Shown here one piece after another: positions 44,901-50,389 of a stretch of 64,000 nt of DNA. This stretch comes from Ophiura sarsii (Eukaryota > Echinodermata > Ophiuroidea > Amphilepidida > Ophiuridae). Every line of letters starts with the position of its first letter. The stretch's first letter is position 1. The stretch is taken from contig CM069448.1 of assembly GCA_035610835.1 (NCBI GenBank), positions 9,301,607 through 9,365,606 on the forward strand, given 5' to 3'. The position numbers and the translations under genes are program-made. The notes under the pieces were generated by a model. It searched no databases. It was not told the DNA's origin and saw only the letters and a list, made by a program, of their open reading frames with translations.

Positions 44901-46568
44901 ATAATTGTTCAATAATACCTTTTATACAGGTACATTCACCCTAACTGAATACCAGTATGATATTTATGAAGATGCCGGAAGCCTCCGTGTGTCTGTGGAA
45001 AGAGATGGCTACCGTCAACGCCAGGCAACCGTTCGTAAGTTTTATAAGCATGTTAAGTGTATCGAGCAGGAGTAAAACAAATATACACTTACGAATAACG
45101 ATTTAAAAAATAAATGAAGTCTATTTCTTTCTAGTTCGTGTATGATATGATTTATTGAACGGGTGGGTCTCGGGTTGATTGTGGTGATCGGACTGGGAAC
45201 GGGTCTTGGATCGTCGGACTCACATGGTAGTCCTATTATAAAACGCATATTTAGATCAACCTAAGATACGATTCGGAAAATTGACATGTGGGCAGATACA
45301 CAAGTGATTTGTAACTTAATAGCCCAGAAGACATTAGCTTTCTGATTTTTCTTCAGGCTCAATGTTTACTCTGCCAAAACCATGCGAATTGATTACAATT
45401 TAGGCGTTCATTCTTCATTTGGAGAGTGTCATGTATTTATCTAATAACCCACAACTTTTTTTCCTCAAAGGTATCGAGAGCTTATACACTGCCGACGGGG
45501 CTCAGCTGAATGATTTCGAACCACTATCTGACAAGCTAACCTTTTCTATTGGCCAAGACCGGATCAATGTTGAAATTCGCTTAAACAATGATGAGACTGT
45601 CGAAGGCATTGAGGAATTTCAGCTTTCCTTGTCTGATCCAGTCAATGGCTCTTTGGGTGTTCCAAGTGTTGCTGAAGTAGAGATATATGACGATGACACG
45701 GGAACATCCAGTGAAGGTAAATATTCATATACCTCTGGGCAGTGACGTTCGAGCATATTCTAGAGATTGCACCTCATTATCCCGCATATGACTTTAATGC
45801 GTTGTTGTATTATAAATGCTGCGTCGATCACTGAACTATGACACTCTGACATCACTGGCCAATGTAAGTAGTAAGTATTATCGCGCATCCTCTTTGTCTC
45901 TGGGAAATTATACGCGTTTTGATTCAACATGTTTTTTATCGGATTCGGACCTAATCAATATGATTGTTGCAATATAACACTATTTCGGATTCTGTTACCT
46001 ATTTAACACTAACTAAAACCTGCCGACTAAGATTCCCTTGCCACATATTACTCTTCCTAGTTGGAGAATCTGCCGTCGACATTACCAACACTAAATATCC
46101 ACGTTCATCGTGCAAAGTGCATGTCCTTCTATGGGGAATATTGATGGCATGGTTTAAGATCAACATATCTAACTACTCTATCTGGACATCGCCATATAAT
46201 ACACCTGCTTTCCAGAGCCGATAGAGAAGGATGGTGACAAATTTGAGGACATTGTGACAATGGCGATGGCGAAAACGATGGGGATGGTGATGGCGATGTC
46301 GATGTTAATGATGACGATGATGATTGAGTTATTTCTTAGATAATAACTTTGTTTGTCACAATATGTTTTCATTACAGATGAAGGAACGACAACGGCACTT
46401 ATCGTTGGAATCGTCAGTGGAATTGTTGGTTTATTAGTGCTTGTTTTGTTTATAAGTGTTTTGGTTTACTGCTGTTTTTTGATGACCAAGCGATCAGCCA
46501 TTCAGCGCCCTTCAGCTAGACCACGTCCACGTGTGGTGTCCTATAACAATCGAGGTAATTATATTTAG
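11815..46568 (+). CDS. CTLD / 2x NIDO / 8x Calx-beta / TM surface protein (27 exons, 5' incomplete)
   Basis: Twenty-seven exons joined by canonical GT/AG introns keep one frame for 4,838 coding bases (at least 1,611 residues). Domain order: two C-type-lectin C-terminal halves (exons 1-2), NIDO domain A (3-6), NIDO domain B (7-10), Calx-beta domains 1-8 (11-26, two exons each), then a transmembrane helix and a basic tail of about 28 residues (27). NIDO is the extracellular module of nidogen, SNED1 and mucin-4; Calx-beta domains bind calcium through acidic loops in Na/Ca exchangers, FREM proteins and integrin beta-4. I infer a large type I membrane protein for calcium-dependent adhesion or recognition. 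I know of no named gene with exactly this architecture. No signal peptide is visible because the 5' end is missing. Two merged genes cannot be fully excluded without transcripts, but the phases fit throughout. Confidence 0.85.
12145..12228 (-). pseudogene. tRNA-like 3' half (SINE or tRNA relic)
   Basis: On the minus strand GGGGTTCAACTCCC resembles a T-arm/B-box, but no cloverleaf can be drawn. The hAT-like MITE at 12229 interrupts this sequence. Confidence 0.3.
12229..12488. mobile_element. hAT-like MITE with 8-bp TSD
   Basis: Starts CAGGGGCGCATACAGG and ends CCTGGATCCGCCCCTG (inverted termini) and is flanked by perfect 8-base duplications TGACCACC at 12221-12228 and 12489-12496, the hAT target length. 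The interior is a C/T-rich tract with no transposase. Confidence 0.85.
12895..13525. repeat. Composite of GGTGTCA/TGACACC palindromic repeats
   Basis: Short self-complementary modules (GGTGTCA...TGACACC) and several copies of GGCGAACATCCAAAGG in both orientations. Ends with CAGTG|TA at 13525, the same terminus as the repeats at 48081 and 32596. A poly-G run lies at about 13056. Related units occur at 48.08-48.34 kb in opposite orientation. Confidence 0.65.
13592..13732 (+). CDS. Exon 2: second C-type lectin-like C-terminal half
   Basis: Acceptor AACTCTACAG, donor TATG|GTGAGT, phases 1-1. It reads IENRCVVLDGNGLHTDDC then a short loop and P-V-I-C-E-L, again the C-terminal cysteine pattern of a CTLD, followed by an acidic linker into the NIDO domain. 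As with exon 1, the preceding half-domain is not seen. Confidence 0.7.
13733..14792 (+). other. Intron
   Basis: Contains a poly-G tract at about 14166, a purine/pyrimidine-biased stretch and a CT-rich run ahead of the next acceptor. No feature supported. Confidence 0.5.
14793..14977 (+). CDS. Exon 3: NIDO domain A, part 1
   Basis: Acceptor TTTCATTTTAG, donor CTGTAT|GTAAGT, phases 1-0. It opens with GLLFPYGDQYRG, the typical (L)(F/Y)PYG start of NIDO domains, and closes GFSTNEGFFFYNRVYHELY. Confidence 0.85.
16447..18522 (+). mobile_element. Penelope-like retroelement, near-complete 3' portion
   Basis: Bounded by perfect 12-base duplications AATATAATGACT (16435-16446 and 18523-18534), within the usual PLE range. 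The ends carry inverted copies of a GAAAGTTGATATTTTGT-like motif. The coding content is described separately. A shorter relative lies at 6146-7129. Confidence 0.92.
16480..18471 (+). pseudogene. Penelope-like RT + GIY-YIG ORF, one in-frame stop
   Basis: One reading frame runs through the element and is interrupted only by TAG at 17278-17280. N-terminal part: a lysine-rich region, L-M-G-A-D-K-G-R-S-T, then IPRLYCTTKIHK and PVRPIVDYTGS. Just after the stop come GSPVSPIIANIYME and the catalytic YVDD of the reverse transcriptase, and then the C-terminal GIY-YIG endonuclease (CQSCDKVYVGETGRLFGTRL). Residues F-T-N-T-P in place of the common Y-T-N-I-P suggest additional decay. Lack of other lesions implies a recent insertion. 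Confidence 0.9.
19465..19542 (+). pseudogene. tRNA-like sequence, Asp(GTC)-like, degenerate
   Basis: A-box TGGCTCAGTTGG and B-box GGTTCAAACCC are excellent and the anticodon loop CTGTCAA would give GTC. The acceptor arms do not pair (at least three mismatches), and the anticodon and T stems have mismatches. Probably a tRNA pseudogene or SINE head; a T-run follows at about 19557. Confidence 0.5.
19831..20133 (+). CDS. Exon 4: NIDO domain A, part 2
   Basis: Acceptor TCCGTTCCAG, donor TGTGTT|GTAAGT, phases 0-0. INANGHITF, then T-I-M-V-A-P-F-W-A-N-V-W and IFYREM are the core NIDO motifs (N-G-hydrophobic; APFWADVD-type; YYRE). It ends with a YIVTWDNVGYYGS segment matching the W-x-x-V-G-Y-Y strand of the family. 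The aspartates usual after APFWAD are replaced by N and W. Confidence 0.9.
20134..20961 (+). other. Intron
   Basis: AT-rich, no element recognised. Confidence 0.5.
20962..21102 (+). CDS. Exon 5: NIDO domain A, part 3
   Basis: Acceptor TTTCTTTCAG, donor GCAACA|GTAAGT, phases 0-0. TNTFQVVLIRDTEERCFVVY followed by N-Y-H-D-L-N-W matches the NIDO N-T-F-Q-V-V-L...F-x-Y-x-D-I-x-W block. Confidence 0.9.
22201..22600. mobile_element. MITE with GGGCGGCCAAATACGCC termini
   Basis: GGGCGGCCAAATACGCCAAA at the left is mirrored by TTTGGCGTATTTGGCCGCCC at the right, with the inverted arms running on for about 45 bases. No ORF. A partial second copy starts at 22605. Confidence 0.8.
22631..23056 (-). mobile_element. 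tRNA-derived SINE inserted in a second MITE copy
   Basis: Read on the minus strand: a tRNA-like head with A-box TTGGCGCAGCGGTTGAGAGC (present twice, about 24 bases apart) and a weak B-box GGGTCAATTC, a body with CTCCGGGTTCTCCGGTTTCC, then a tail GCTATATAAATCCCGAAT ending in (ATT)n. MITE sequence GGGCGGCCAAACACGCC lies to its left and TTCGTCGCGAGGTACAAATT to its right, showing insertion into that copy. Confidence 0.75.
23599..23752 (+). CDS. Exon 6: NIDO domain A, part 4
   Basis: Acceptor CTATTTTCAG, donor GAGG|GTAAGG, phases 0-1. VGFNAGYDGLYYDLAPSS, then S-N-I-G-K-E-G-R-F-L-F-R-V-D: the conserved GFNAGDG...SN.G.PGRW.FRVD end of NIDO. Confidence 0.9.
23753..24346 (+). other. Intron with a short tandem duplication
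   Basis: A unit beginning CACATTGAG(C/T)ACCCTCGCAG with GGCCATTAGTAAA occurs twice (about 24103 and 24193). Nothing else. Confidence 0.6.
24347..24492 (+). CDS. Exon 7: NIDO domain B, part 1
   Basis: Acceptor TCTGTTTCAG, donor TTGCAT|GTAAAT, phases 1-0, as exon 3. It reads VPREPLVPYGTVTYDAELDS (the VPYG start is a weaker version of LFPYG) and closes FTFYGSNHGGEFLH. Confidence 0.8.
24493..25032 (+). other. Intron
   Basis: No feature supported. Confidence 0.5.
25033..25329 (+). CDS. Exon 8: NIDO domain B, part 2
   Basis: Acceptor TCGTTGTACAG, donor AACGTG|GTAGGT, phases 0-0. ISENGVLSIGDPVTTY, PLIAPFWSDIDTMVTGKVNY: a better NIDO match than domain A because the APFWSDID acidic residues are retained. 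It closes with W-A-F-I-A-T-W-H-R-V. Confidence 0.9.
25330..25930 (+). other. Intron
   Basis: No feature supported. Confidence 0.5.
25931..26074 (+). CDS. Exon 9: NIDO domain B, part 3
   Basis: Acceptor ATCAAAG (AAG type), donor GCACAT|GTACGT, phases 0-0. VNTFQVVIVTDTDLTKVYAI then F-N-Y-N-D-I-S-W-S-S-G. Confidence 0.88.
26691..26766 (+). pseudogene. tRNA-like sequence, Phe(GAA)-like, degenerate
   Basis: A-box TAGCGCAGATGG and B-box GGTTCGATCCT are good and the anticodon loop TTGAAGA would give GAA. The acceptor stem does not pair and the T-stem is weak, so it is more likely a pseudogene or SINE head than a working tRNA gene. Confidence 0.5.
28377..29530. repeat. Foldback element copy A
   Basis: The left arm around 28380-28540 (ATCACATAGTAGAATTACAG, ATCGATCATAAAATCGCTGG) is mirrored at about 29420-29530 (CTGTAATTTGACTATGTGAT). 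A compact relative lies at about 35860-36135. Confidence 0.55.
29150..29371. repeat. 35-bp minisatellite, about 6 units
   Basis: Unit begins ATAATGAGATAGCCATGCCA and ends TTTAACATGAC; copies differ only by occasional A/G changes and small deletions. Intronic. Confidence 0.9.
29709..29865 (+). CDS. Exon 10: NIDO domain B, part 4
   Basis: Acceptor CCGTTAAG (weak, AAG type), donor GCAG|GTATG, phases 0-1, as exon 6. TGFNSGDGSNRYYLPEFF and I-P-G-R-W-A-F-R-I-D give the closing GFN.GDG...PGRW.FR.D motif. Confidence 0.88.
29866..30962 (+). other. Intron with direct repeat
   Basis: A segment around GATGCTCAACGATGGTAGTG (about 30050) recurs at about 30380, a tandem duplication of about 330-345 bases. 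A (TTTA)n microsatellite lies at about 30457-30482. Confidence 0.55.
30963..31073 (+). CDS. Exon 11: Calx-beta 1, N-terminal half
   Basis: Acceptor TTCTTTACAG, donor ATAG|GTAAGG, phases 1-1. YSFDMNKYSVWESQKVIEVT then V-R-R-T-G-G: strands A and B of a Calx-beta fold (x-x-Y-x-V-x-E...V-x-V-x-R-x-G). Confidence 0.85.
31074..31923 (+). other. Intron
   Basis: No feature supported. Confidence 0.5.
31924..32157 (+). CDS. Exon 12: Calx-beta 1, C-terminal half
   Basis: Acceptor CAAACACAG, donor GACG|GTAAGC, phases 1-1. D-G-V-D-F, V-T-F-P-A-T-Q-T-E, then IIDDTDVEGNETIVLSID and a final IIILDDD: the D-F / F.pg / DD..EG.E.F.l.L / I.DDD signature. The acidic clusters are the expected calcium ligands. Confidence 0.92.
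32341..33745 (+). mobile_element. CR1/L2-like LINE C-terminal fragment, interrupted
   Basis: The left part reads HISPHLRRLHWLPINKRIIYK, the conserved post-RT motif of CR1/L2-type LINEs, and continues to a Y-G-M-R-A-F-S-I-A-A-P segment. The right part, after the MITE, resumes with L-W-N-N-L-P and SSFKRALKTHLFS then stop. The two halves are contiguous in related elements (A-P-x-L-W-N-x-L-P), which dates the MITE after the LINE. Confidence 0.8.
32596..33640. mobile_element. MITE with CACTGAAAGCC termini and internal palindromic array
   Basis: CACTGAAAGCCAAACTGGAG at 32596 is mirrored by CTCCAGTTTGGCTTTCAGTG ending 33640, and TA flanks both sides. Inside, a 22-bp unit (TGACTCTCCAAAGGAGTCAT plus CC) repeats many times at about 32640-33000, each unit a small hairpin. 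A GCCGTCGGAAAGAGTCATCG segment recurs 180 bases apart, giving a higher-order repeat. A poly-C run lies at about 33322-33340. No ORF. Confidence 0.88.
33890..33988. repeat. TTAGTTTTTGGGTC / TTAGGTC satellite
   Basis: About five 14-base units shift into about five 7-base TTAGGTC units: the short unit is a deletion product of the long one. Confidence 0.9.
34147..34272 (+). CDS. Exon 13: Calx-beta 2, N-terminal half
   Basis: Acceptor TTGCTACAG, donor GTAG|GTAAGT, phases 1-1. FSLDLDSYNTNEGSNSIRVT then I-V-R-D and a loop longer than in the other repeats (DIPGSQDNGG). Confidence 0.82.
34273..34626 (+). other. Intron
   Basis: No feature supported. Confidence 0.5.
34627..34854 (+). CDS. Exon 14: Calx-beta 2, C-terminal half
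   Basis: Acceptor CTCGTCATAG, donor GACA|GTAAGA, phases 1-1. P-V-D-F, L-T-V-T-F-Q-P-G, then IGNDRVIEDIEQLKVVLDNP and VITISDDDS. Confidence 0.92.
34855..36731 (+). other. Intron occupied by a mariner-like element
   Basis: AT-rich 5' part, then a non-autonomous TA-flanked element (35367-36667) containing a second copy of the foldback repeat. Confidence 0.65.
35367..36667. mobile_element. Tc1/mariner-like non-autonomous element
   Basis: CAGGGCGAGTCAAAATATTC at the left and ATATTTTGACTCGCCCTG at the right are inverted, with TA on both sides. It carries no transposase frame. Foldback repeat copy B is nested at about 35860-36135, and a small GATAGCCAACACAT hairpin lies at about 36122-36160. Confidence 0.82.
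36732..36836 (+). CDS. Exon 15: Calx-beta 3, N-terminal half
   Basis: Acceptor CCAATAATAG, donor GTCC|GTAAGT, phases 1-1. YEIDKDAYSVLEAEGLVNIL then V-L-R-K-G. Confidence 0.85.
36837..37460 (+). other. Intron
   Basis: Nothing supported. A short GC-rich patch at about 37290-37375 has no ORF support. Confidence 0.5.
37461..37691 (+). CDS. Exon 16: Calx-beta 3, C-terminal half
   Basis: Acceptor CCCATCCCAG, donor GACA|GTAGGT, phases 1-1. Y-G-E-D-Y, V-D-F-L-A-N-T, then ITNDKRVELNETFFVELVTP and ITLTNDDS. The final DDD is N-D-D and the central acidic motif is N-D-K, so calcium binding may be weaker here. Confidence 0.9.
37692..38252 (+). other. Intron
   Basis: No feature supported. Confidence 0.5.
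38253..38357 (+). CDS. Exon 17: Calx-beta 4, N-terminal half
   Basis: Acceptor ATTTCGACAG, donor GTTT|GTAAGT, phases 1-1. VFYFTSQVFNGAETEGRVAV then T-I-G-R-D-G. Confidence 0.82.
38358..38843 (+). other. Intron
   Basis: No feature supported beyond an ACC/GCC-rich microsatellite-like patch at about 38715-38760. Confidence 0.5.
38844..39113 (+). CDS. Exon 18: Calx-beta 4, C-terminal half with furin-like site
   Basis: Acceptor TTGTACCCAG, donor GAAG|GTTAGT, phases 1-1. The longest of the eight C-halves (270 bases). It contains S-K-R-K-R-R-Q in the variable loop just before the G-T-D-Y motif, a match to the R-X-K/R-R proprotein-convertase consensus. Then V-I-F-E-S-G-Q-S-E, LGNDNTAERGEQFTVELSL and VVIFDDDTFGQAEG. 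Confidence 0.88.
39114..39612 (+). other. Intron
   Basis: No feature supported. Confidence 0.5.
39613..39720 (+). CDS. Exon 19: Calx-beta 5, N-terminal half
   Basis: Donor GTTC|GTAAGT, phases 1-1. Two in-frame acceptors lie six bases apart (TTGTTTTAG| and TTTCAG|), so one or the other may be used, changing two residues. LQLKNNLYVAFENTRRVTVS then V-V-R-K. Confidence 0.8.
39721..40561 (+). other. Intron
   Basis: No feature supported. Confidence 0.5.
40562..40813 (+). CDS. Exon 20: Calx-beta 5, C-terminal half
   Basis: Acceptor TATTTACAAG, donor GTTG|GTAATT, phases 1-1. S-G-T-D-Y, I-E-F-I-P-G, then IGDDTSMEDIETFEVYLSDA and V-D-I-Y-D-D-D. A large palindrome begins 20 bases after the donor. Confidence 0.9.
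40814..41922 (+). other. Intron with long palindrome
   Basis: The palindrome (40834-40982) is followed by AT-rich sequence. An antisense segment around 41580-41700 repeats no known family. Confidence 0.6.
40834..40982. repeat. Near-perfect palindrome, ~73-bp arms
   Basis: GCCCAGCCAACATCGATCGT at the left is mirrored at the right by ACGATCGATGTTGGCTGGGT. Arms match throughout with a handful of mismatches around a very short spacer near 40908. Unusually GC-rich for its surroundings. Confidence 0.92.
41923..42027 (+). CDS. Exon 21: Calx-beta 6, N-terminal half
   Basis: Acceptor CATGTACAG, donor GTGT|GTAAGT, phases 1-1. FRLSSSEYKVIEKERDLSLT then V-I-R-Y-G. Confidence 0.85.
42028..42628 (+). other. 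Intron
   Basis: No feature supported. Confidence 0.5.
42629..42871 (+). CDS. Exon 22: Calx-beta 6, C-terminal half
   Basis: Acceptor ATTTCTGTAG, donor GGTG|GTAAGT, phases 1-1. V-A-D-Y, I-T-F-H-R-G-Q, then ISDDGITEGSESFRVELFNP and VTILDDDYDGG. Confidence 0.92.
42872..43159 (+). other. Intron
   Basis: No feature supported. Confidence 0.5.
43160..43276 (+). CDS. Exon 23: Calx-beta 7, N-terminal half
   Basis: Acceptor CACCCTGTAG, donor GTCA|GTAAGT, phases 1-1. YFNFQQSRIEVLESAREAKV then V-I-L-R-E. Confidence 0.83.
43277..44013 (+). other. Intron
   Basis: No feature supported. Confidence 0.5.
44014..44247 (+). CDS. Exon 24: Calx-beta 7, C-terminal half
   Basis: Acceptor TGTATGCATAG, donor GATA|GTATGT, phases 1-1. 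S-S-D-Y, I-E-F-A-P-G-V, then LLDDSRQESGEVFRLRLSEA and HIIDDDS. Confidence 0.92.
44248..44929 (+). other. Intron with iterated palindromes
   Basis: Holds the CCAGTATCG(A)CCGATACTGG array at 44562-44725; otherwise nothing recognised. Confidence 0.6.
44562..44725. repeat. Iterated TTCCAGTATCG palindromes
   Basis: Several inverted units such as GTTCCAGTATCGACCGATAC followed by TGGAAC recur about every 50-60 bases with small changes, some shortened to ACCAGTATCG. Confidence 0.85.
44930..45034 (+). CDS. Exon 25: Calx-beta 8, N-terminal half
   Basis: Acceptor TTTATACAG, donor GTTC|GTAAGT, phases 1-1. FTLTEYQYDIYEDAGSLRVS then V-E-R-D-G. Confidence 0.85.
45035..45470 (+). other. Intron
   Basis: No feature supported. 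Confidence 0.5.
45471..45716 (+). CDS. Exon 26: Calx-beta 8, C-terminal half
   Basis: Acceptor TTCCTCAAAG, donor GAAG|GTAAAT, phases 1-1. L-N-D-F, L-T-F-S-I-G-Q, then LNNDETVEGIEEFQLSLSDP and V-E-I-Y-D-D-D followed by a short TGTSSEG juxtamembrane linker. Confidence 0.92.
45717..46377 (+). other. Intron with GATGGC-rich microsatellite
   Basis: A (GATGGC/GATGAT)-rich stretch lies at about 46257-46325. Nothing else supported. Confidence 0.6.
46378..46568 (+). CDS. Exon 27: transmembrane helix and cytoplasmic tail
   Basis: Acceptor TTCATTACAG, phase-1 entry. DEGTTT leads into a hydrophobic helix (ALIVGIVSGIVGLLVLVLFI and on to VLVY, with a G-x-x-x-G pattern), a C-C pair that could be palmitoylated, and a basic tail TKRSAIQRPSARPRPRVVSY ending in RGNYI then TAG. 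A CGAG|GTAATT just before the end could act as a donor, so a longer alternative tail is possible. Confidence 0.85.
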
Positions 46569-48080
46569 AATTTGATAGTTTGGTTCAGGAATTAATTCAT
46601 GATTTTTTCCCCTCGGCATTGACACTATATTGGAGGAACACAAAATAGCTAGGAGTTTTGGGTGACATTTCCCCTTACATTTAACATATTGCTAAACAAA
46701 TCCGAGGGTTTTTGAGGCTGAGTACCAACTAAATGATTAACCCCTTTTTTCTCCTGAATTTCTTTAAATATGACTCTACGGAGACACTAAAAATAGCATC
46801 ATCTGGTAAGGGGACCTGATATTGGGCTTTTTCATCAAAATAATAAAATCGTGCGAAAACGCCGCAAAAAGATGAAAGAAAGTGAAAGGATTAAAATATT
46901 TGTCTTCACGTTCATATTTTGTAAAACAGGTTATGCAGGTAATGGATACCTCTAGACTAACAACACTAAGGCTACTGTACAACCAGAAGGAATCATGATG
47001 GATACCTCTAGACTAACACTAAGGCTATTGTACAACACAACCAGAAGGAAACATTTGAATATTGATGTTGAACAACTTCCAGTGATTGTAGACCACAAGT
47101 CGATTGTCATTATAATTTTGAAGCGGCGTCATACAACCAATTTCAAACTGCTTAAGTATACATACGCTTAACAACCAAGCATGATGACATCAAAAGTACT
47201 TCGCCTCAGATATCAAATTAATGACTATGGAATTATATAAAATGAAATTGTGGGCAACGATTTTAGATTAAATTGTACAATATTTTGATGAGATAAAATA
47301 TTAGGTTAAATGAAGATTAATGTAGCAGCTATGTGGATATTATATAAACTGGTGATGGAAAACACCCTGTACAGGTACTTGGTAATACAAAGAAAGAAAT
47401 TAAACATTTGGCCCGTATTCACAAAGTATTTACTCCTGGCTCAAATTTTAGTACTGGCTTAATGGTACTTTAGGCAATTTTACACGCTTCAAAATTGGAA
47501 GGTCCTCAGATTTGTTTTAAAGGTTTTCACGTTTTATCAGTAGATAATAGGAAGCAAAAAAAGAAGTTCTTCGTAATAAGAATTAATTCTGGACTAAAAT
47601 TCCGACCAGAAGTATATGTTTTTTTCTGAATATGGGACAGTATAAAATATATATCGATATTAAATAAATGAGTAAGAGCAAATAAAAGTAAATTAAACTA
47701 ATAATAATAAAGTTACAGATGAAAACACTACAGTTCAGAACAAGAAAAGTGCCAGCAAAAAGATTTGTAAGAAAGAGCCCGCAATTCAAGATAAGGAGGT
47801 GTGTGTGCGTAGATAGAACTATTAAATTAACCACAGAAGTAAGCATACAACATTTAAATGACTATAAATGGAACTAATTGCGGATGACGATGTAAATTGC
47901 CTTTTGTGAAAGGTCAAGAGTTGGTGAAAGACGGTCATCAGTACTTTTGTCTGTGACAATCATTAACGTGAAAGGAGTGAAAATTATCATTTACTTTCCA
48001 CACGCACCATTTATAATTCAACATAGGATGGCTTCTTGAAAATAATCATTGTTAAGTATCGATTATTAACCCTAACCCTA

Positions 48081-48345
48081 CACTGAAAAAATGAGTGACA
48101 TTTGACACCAAAAAGGGTGTTATGATTTGGGTCCTCAGGCGAACATCCAAAGGTGACAGGAAGACACCTTTAAAGTGTGCCATGACACCTAGAGGGTGTC
48201 GATTTGCTATTGACACCTTTGGATGTTCGCCTGAGGACCCATTTCGACGGGGGTCCAATGACCTCTTTAGTGGTGTTAAGGTGACGCCTTTAGGGTGTCA
48301 ATTTACAATTGACACCTTTGGATGTTCGCGAATGACGTATTGATT
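48081..48345. repeat. CACTGAAA-terminus MITE with GGTGTCA modules, right end lost
   Basis: Starts TA|CACTGAAAAAATGAG. Contains GTCCTCAGGCGAACATCCAA and its complement plus repeated ACACC/GGTGT modules. It is an inverted relative of the 13.33-13.53 kb block. Confidence 0.7.
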
Positions 48346-48591
48346 AAATATTGTTAGAAAATTGTATATATAAAACCTACTTGCATGCAATCGCCATTTT
48401 AAAATGAAAGCGAGGCTCTCCCCTCTTATCAGCATAGCCTACCACGTCACCCTATACACAAACCTGCGTGAAACCACCGACGCAGTGTGGCGTGATAGTG
48501 CGTGTGAGGGGAGAGCCTCGCTTTCAATGTATTCCATACGTATCGTGCAAGTAGCGTATGGCGTATGAGGGCGCGAGCACTCGAGGTGTAA

Positions 48592-49254
48592 TGACTCCCC
48601 AAGAGGTGTCTTTCGACACTCAATGAGTGCCCTTTTTATCAGTATCTTTAAAGGTGTCAAGTGACATCCTAGAGCGTGTCATAAGTGCCAACCAGGAGTG
48701 TCACATTCGACCAACGATGAGCTATGATGGCACCTTTGGAGTGTTGGGGTTTCAGAGAAATAGCACGGAGAAAATCAAAGGTCACCCTTTGGGTGTAATG
48801 TGACACCCGAATTAGTATTTTTGAAACCTTTGCATTCTCAAACCTTGTAGTTACGCCATAAAGGTGTCACAAGTATATACTGAATTCTCAAGAGCTATCG
48901 AAATGGGGGAAATGACTCGCCAAGAGGTTTCTTTCGACATTTAATGAGTGTTATTTTTGTCGGTATCTTTAGACGTGTCAAGTTGCACTCGAGGGTGTCA
49001 TAAGTGCCAACCAGGAGTGTCACATTCGACCAACGATGAGCTATGATGGCACCTTTGGGGTGTTGGGGTTTCAGAGAAATAGCAGGGAGAAAATCAAATG
49101 TCACTCTTTGGGTGTAATGTGACACCAAATTAGTATTTTTGAAACCTTTGCATTCTCAAAGCTTGTAGTTACTGTAGTTACGCCATAAAGGTGTCACAAG
49201 TAGTATACTGAATTCTCAAGAGCTATCAAAATGGAGAAAATGACTCCCCAAGAG
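48592..49254. repeat. ~325-bp tandem duplication of GGTGTCA-type sequence
   Basis: ATGACTC(C/G)CCAAGAGG starts at 48592, 48912 and (short) 49240. Both full units contain GTGCCAACCAGGAGTGTCAC and GGTTTCAGAGAAATAGCA. Confidence 0.85.
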
Positions 49255-50389
49255 TATATGTTTTCTGAACAGTAATCTCACAAGAAATCCAAATATGCTA
49301 TTGGAATTTAGACAGCCCCTAATGGCAACATGTTGTGATTAAGAATGTTAAAAATATATCGATTTTTTTTTCTCCATATTTTTATTAAAACTCAATAATA
49401 TTTTTATACCTATCCCAATCATAATGTTATTGTGCATATTAGTTCCTCATGCAATTACCCATCAGAACATTAAGTTTTTGAAGGTTAACTTGTAGAAATA
49501 TACTATATCGGGAAGTGAATGAGCACAAACTTTTAAATTCCATAATTATTAGAGTTTACAAATATATTTTTGTGGTATGTACCCTATCCTGATTAAAACG
49601 GAATTTTTGAATTCCCCTATTTGAGAGCTTTCCAAAAATGTCTAATTTTACTATCATCGGTTGCCCAATGCTTTTTGGGGGGTTAAAGTCATGTATGTAA
49701 AACCGATGAATTAGGGCAAGTCCACTGTGTAGCGAATAGGGAAAAAGCCAAGGACATTTAAATCGATTAATGATTACAATGGTTACATAATAGTAAACAC
49801 GTTTGTTGAAACAGAAACTTAAAGAATATAAAACAATCTATAAAATGAGAGCGAAATCATGTTTGTACCATACATGAATGAAGAGTTATTGTTAATTTAA
49901 CTTAGAATTGGGAACATTTCATGTATTCCCCATGGAGAAATATAATCAATCATATCTCAGTCATAGAAATACCTGATTTATTCACACAATGCAGCTAGAT
50001 AAATAGGCTTTCGAATGACACCTCAACCATAGCTCTATTACATTAACTTGTTGAGTTAGTGGAGAGAGATTGAAGATTCGTCACCAAAAATGCAACGCCG
50101 CCACCCTTTTTGGGTGGTGAGTTCAAAATACATGGCCATAATGATGGTGCTATTGTAATGATTTGATTGTTTGGCAGGGATTGTTATGTTGTTGTTGATT
50201 GGGTGTGTGTTGGTGGTGAGGGGGTTGTTGGGTGTTTTTTACGATTCTTGACGTGCTTTCGAATATAGCAAATCATGATATGTTTTCGAACATAACAAAT
50301 CATATTTTTGAGATTATTATTTCTCACAACAGTATAATATGTCTTACCTCGGTGGGTAGCTTTCTGGCAGCAACACGATTGCCTTTCGT

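Larger units (their letters stand above)
46569..50389. other. Downstream intergenic region
   Basis: AATAAA at 46842-46847 is a possible polyadenylation signal for the CTLD/NIDO gene. Then come a short tandem duplication (GGATACCTCTAGACTAAC, about 46945 and 46999), the CACTGAAA-terminus repeat (48081 onward), and an about 325-base tandem duplication (48592-49250). No further gene seen. Confidence 0.55.

Noticed and set aside
46353..46568. Exon 27 starting at an internal ATG as a separate small membrane protein
   Set aside because: The acceptor at 46377 and phase match to exon 26 make it the last exon of the large gene.
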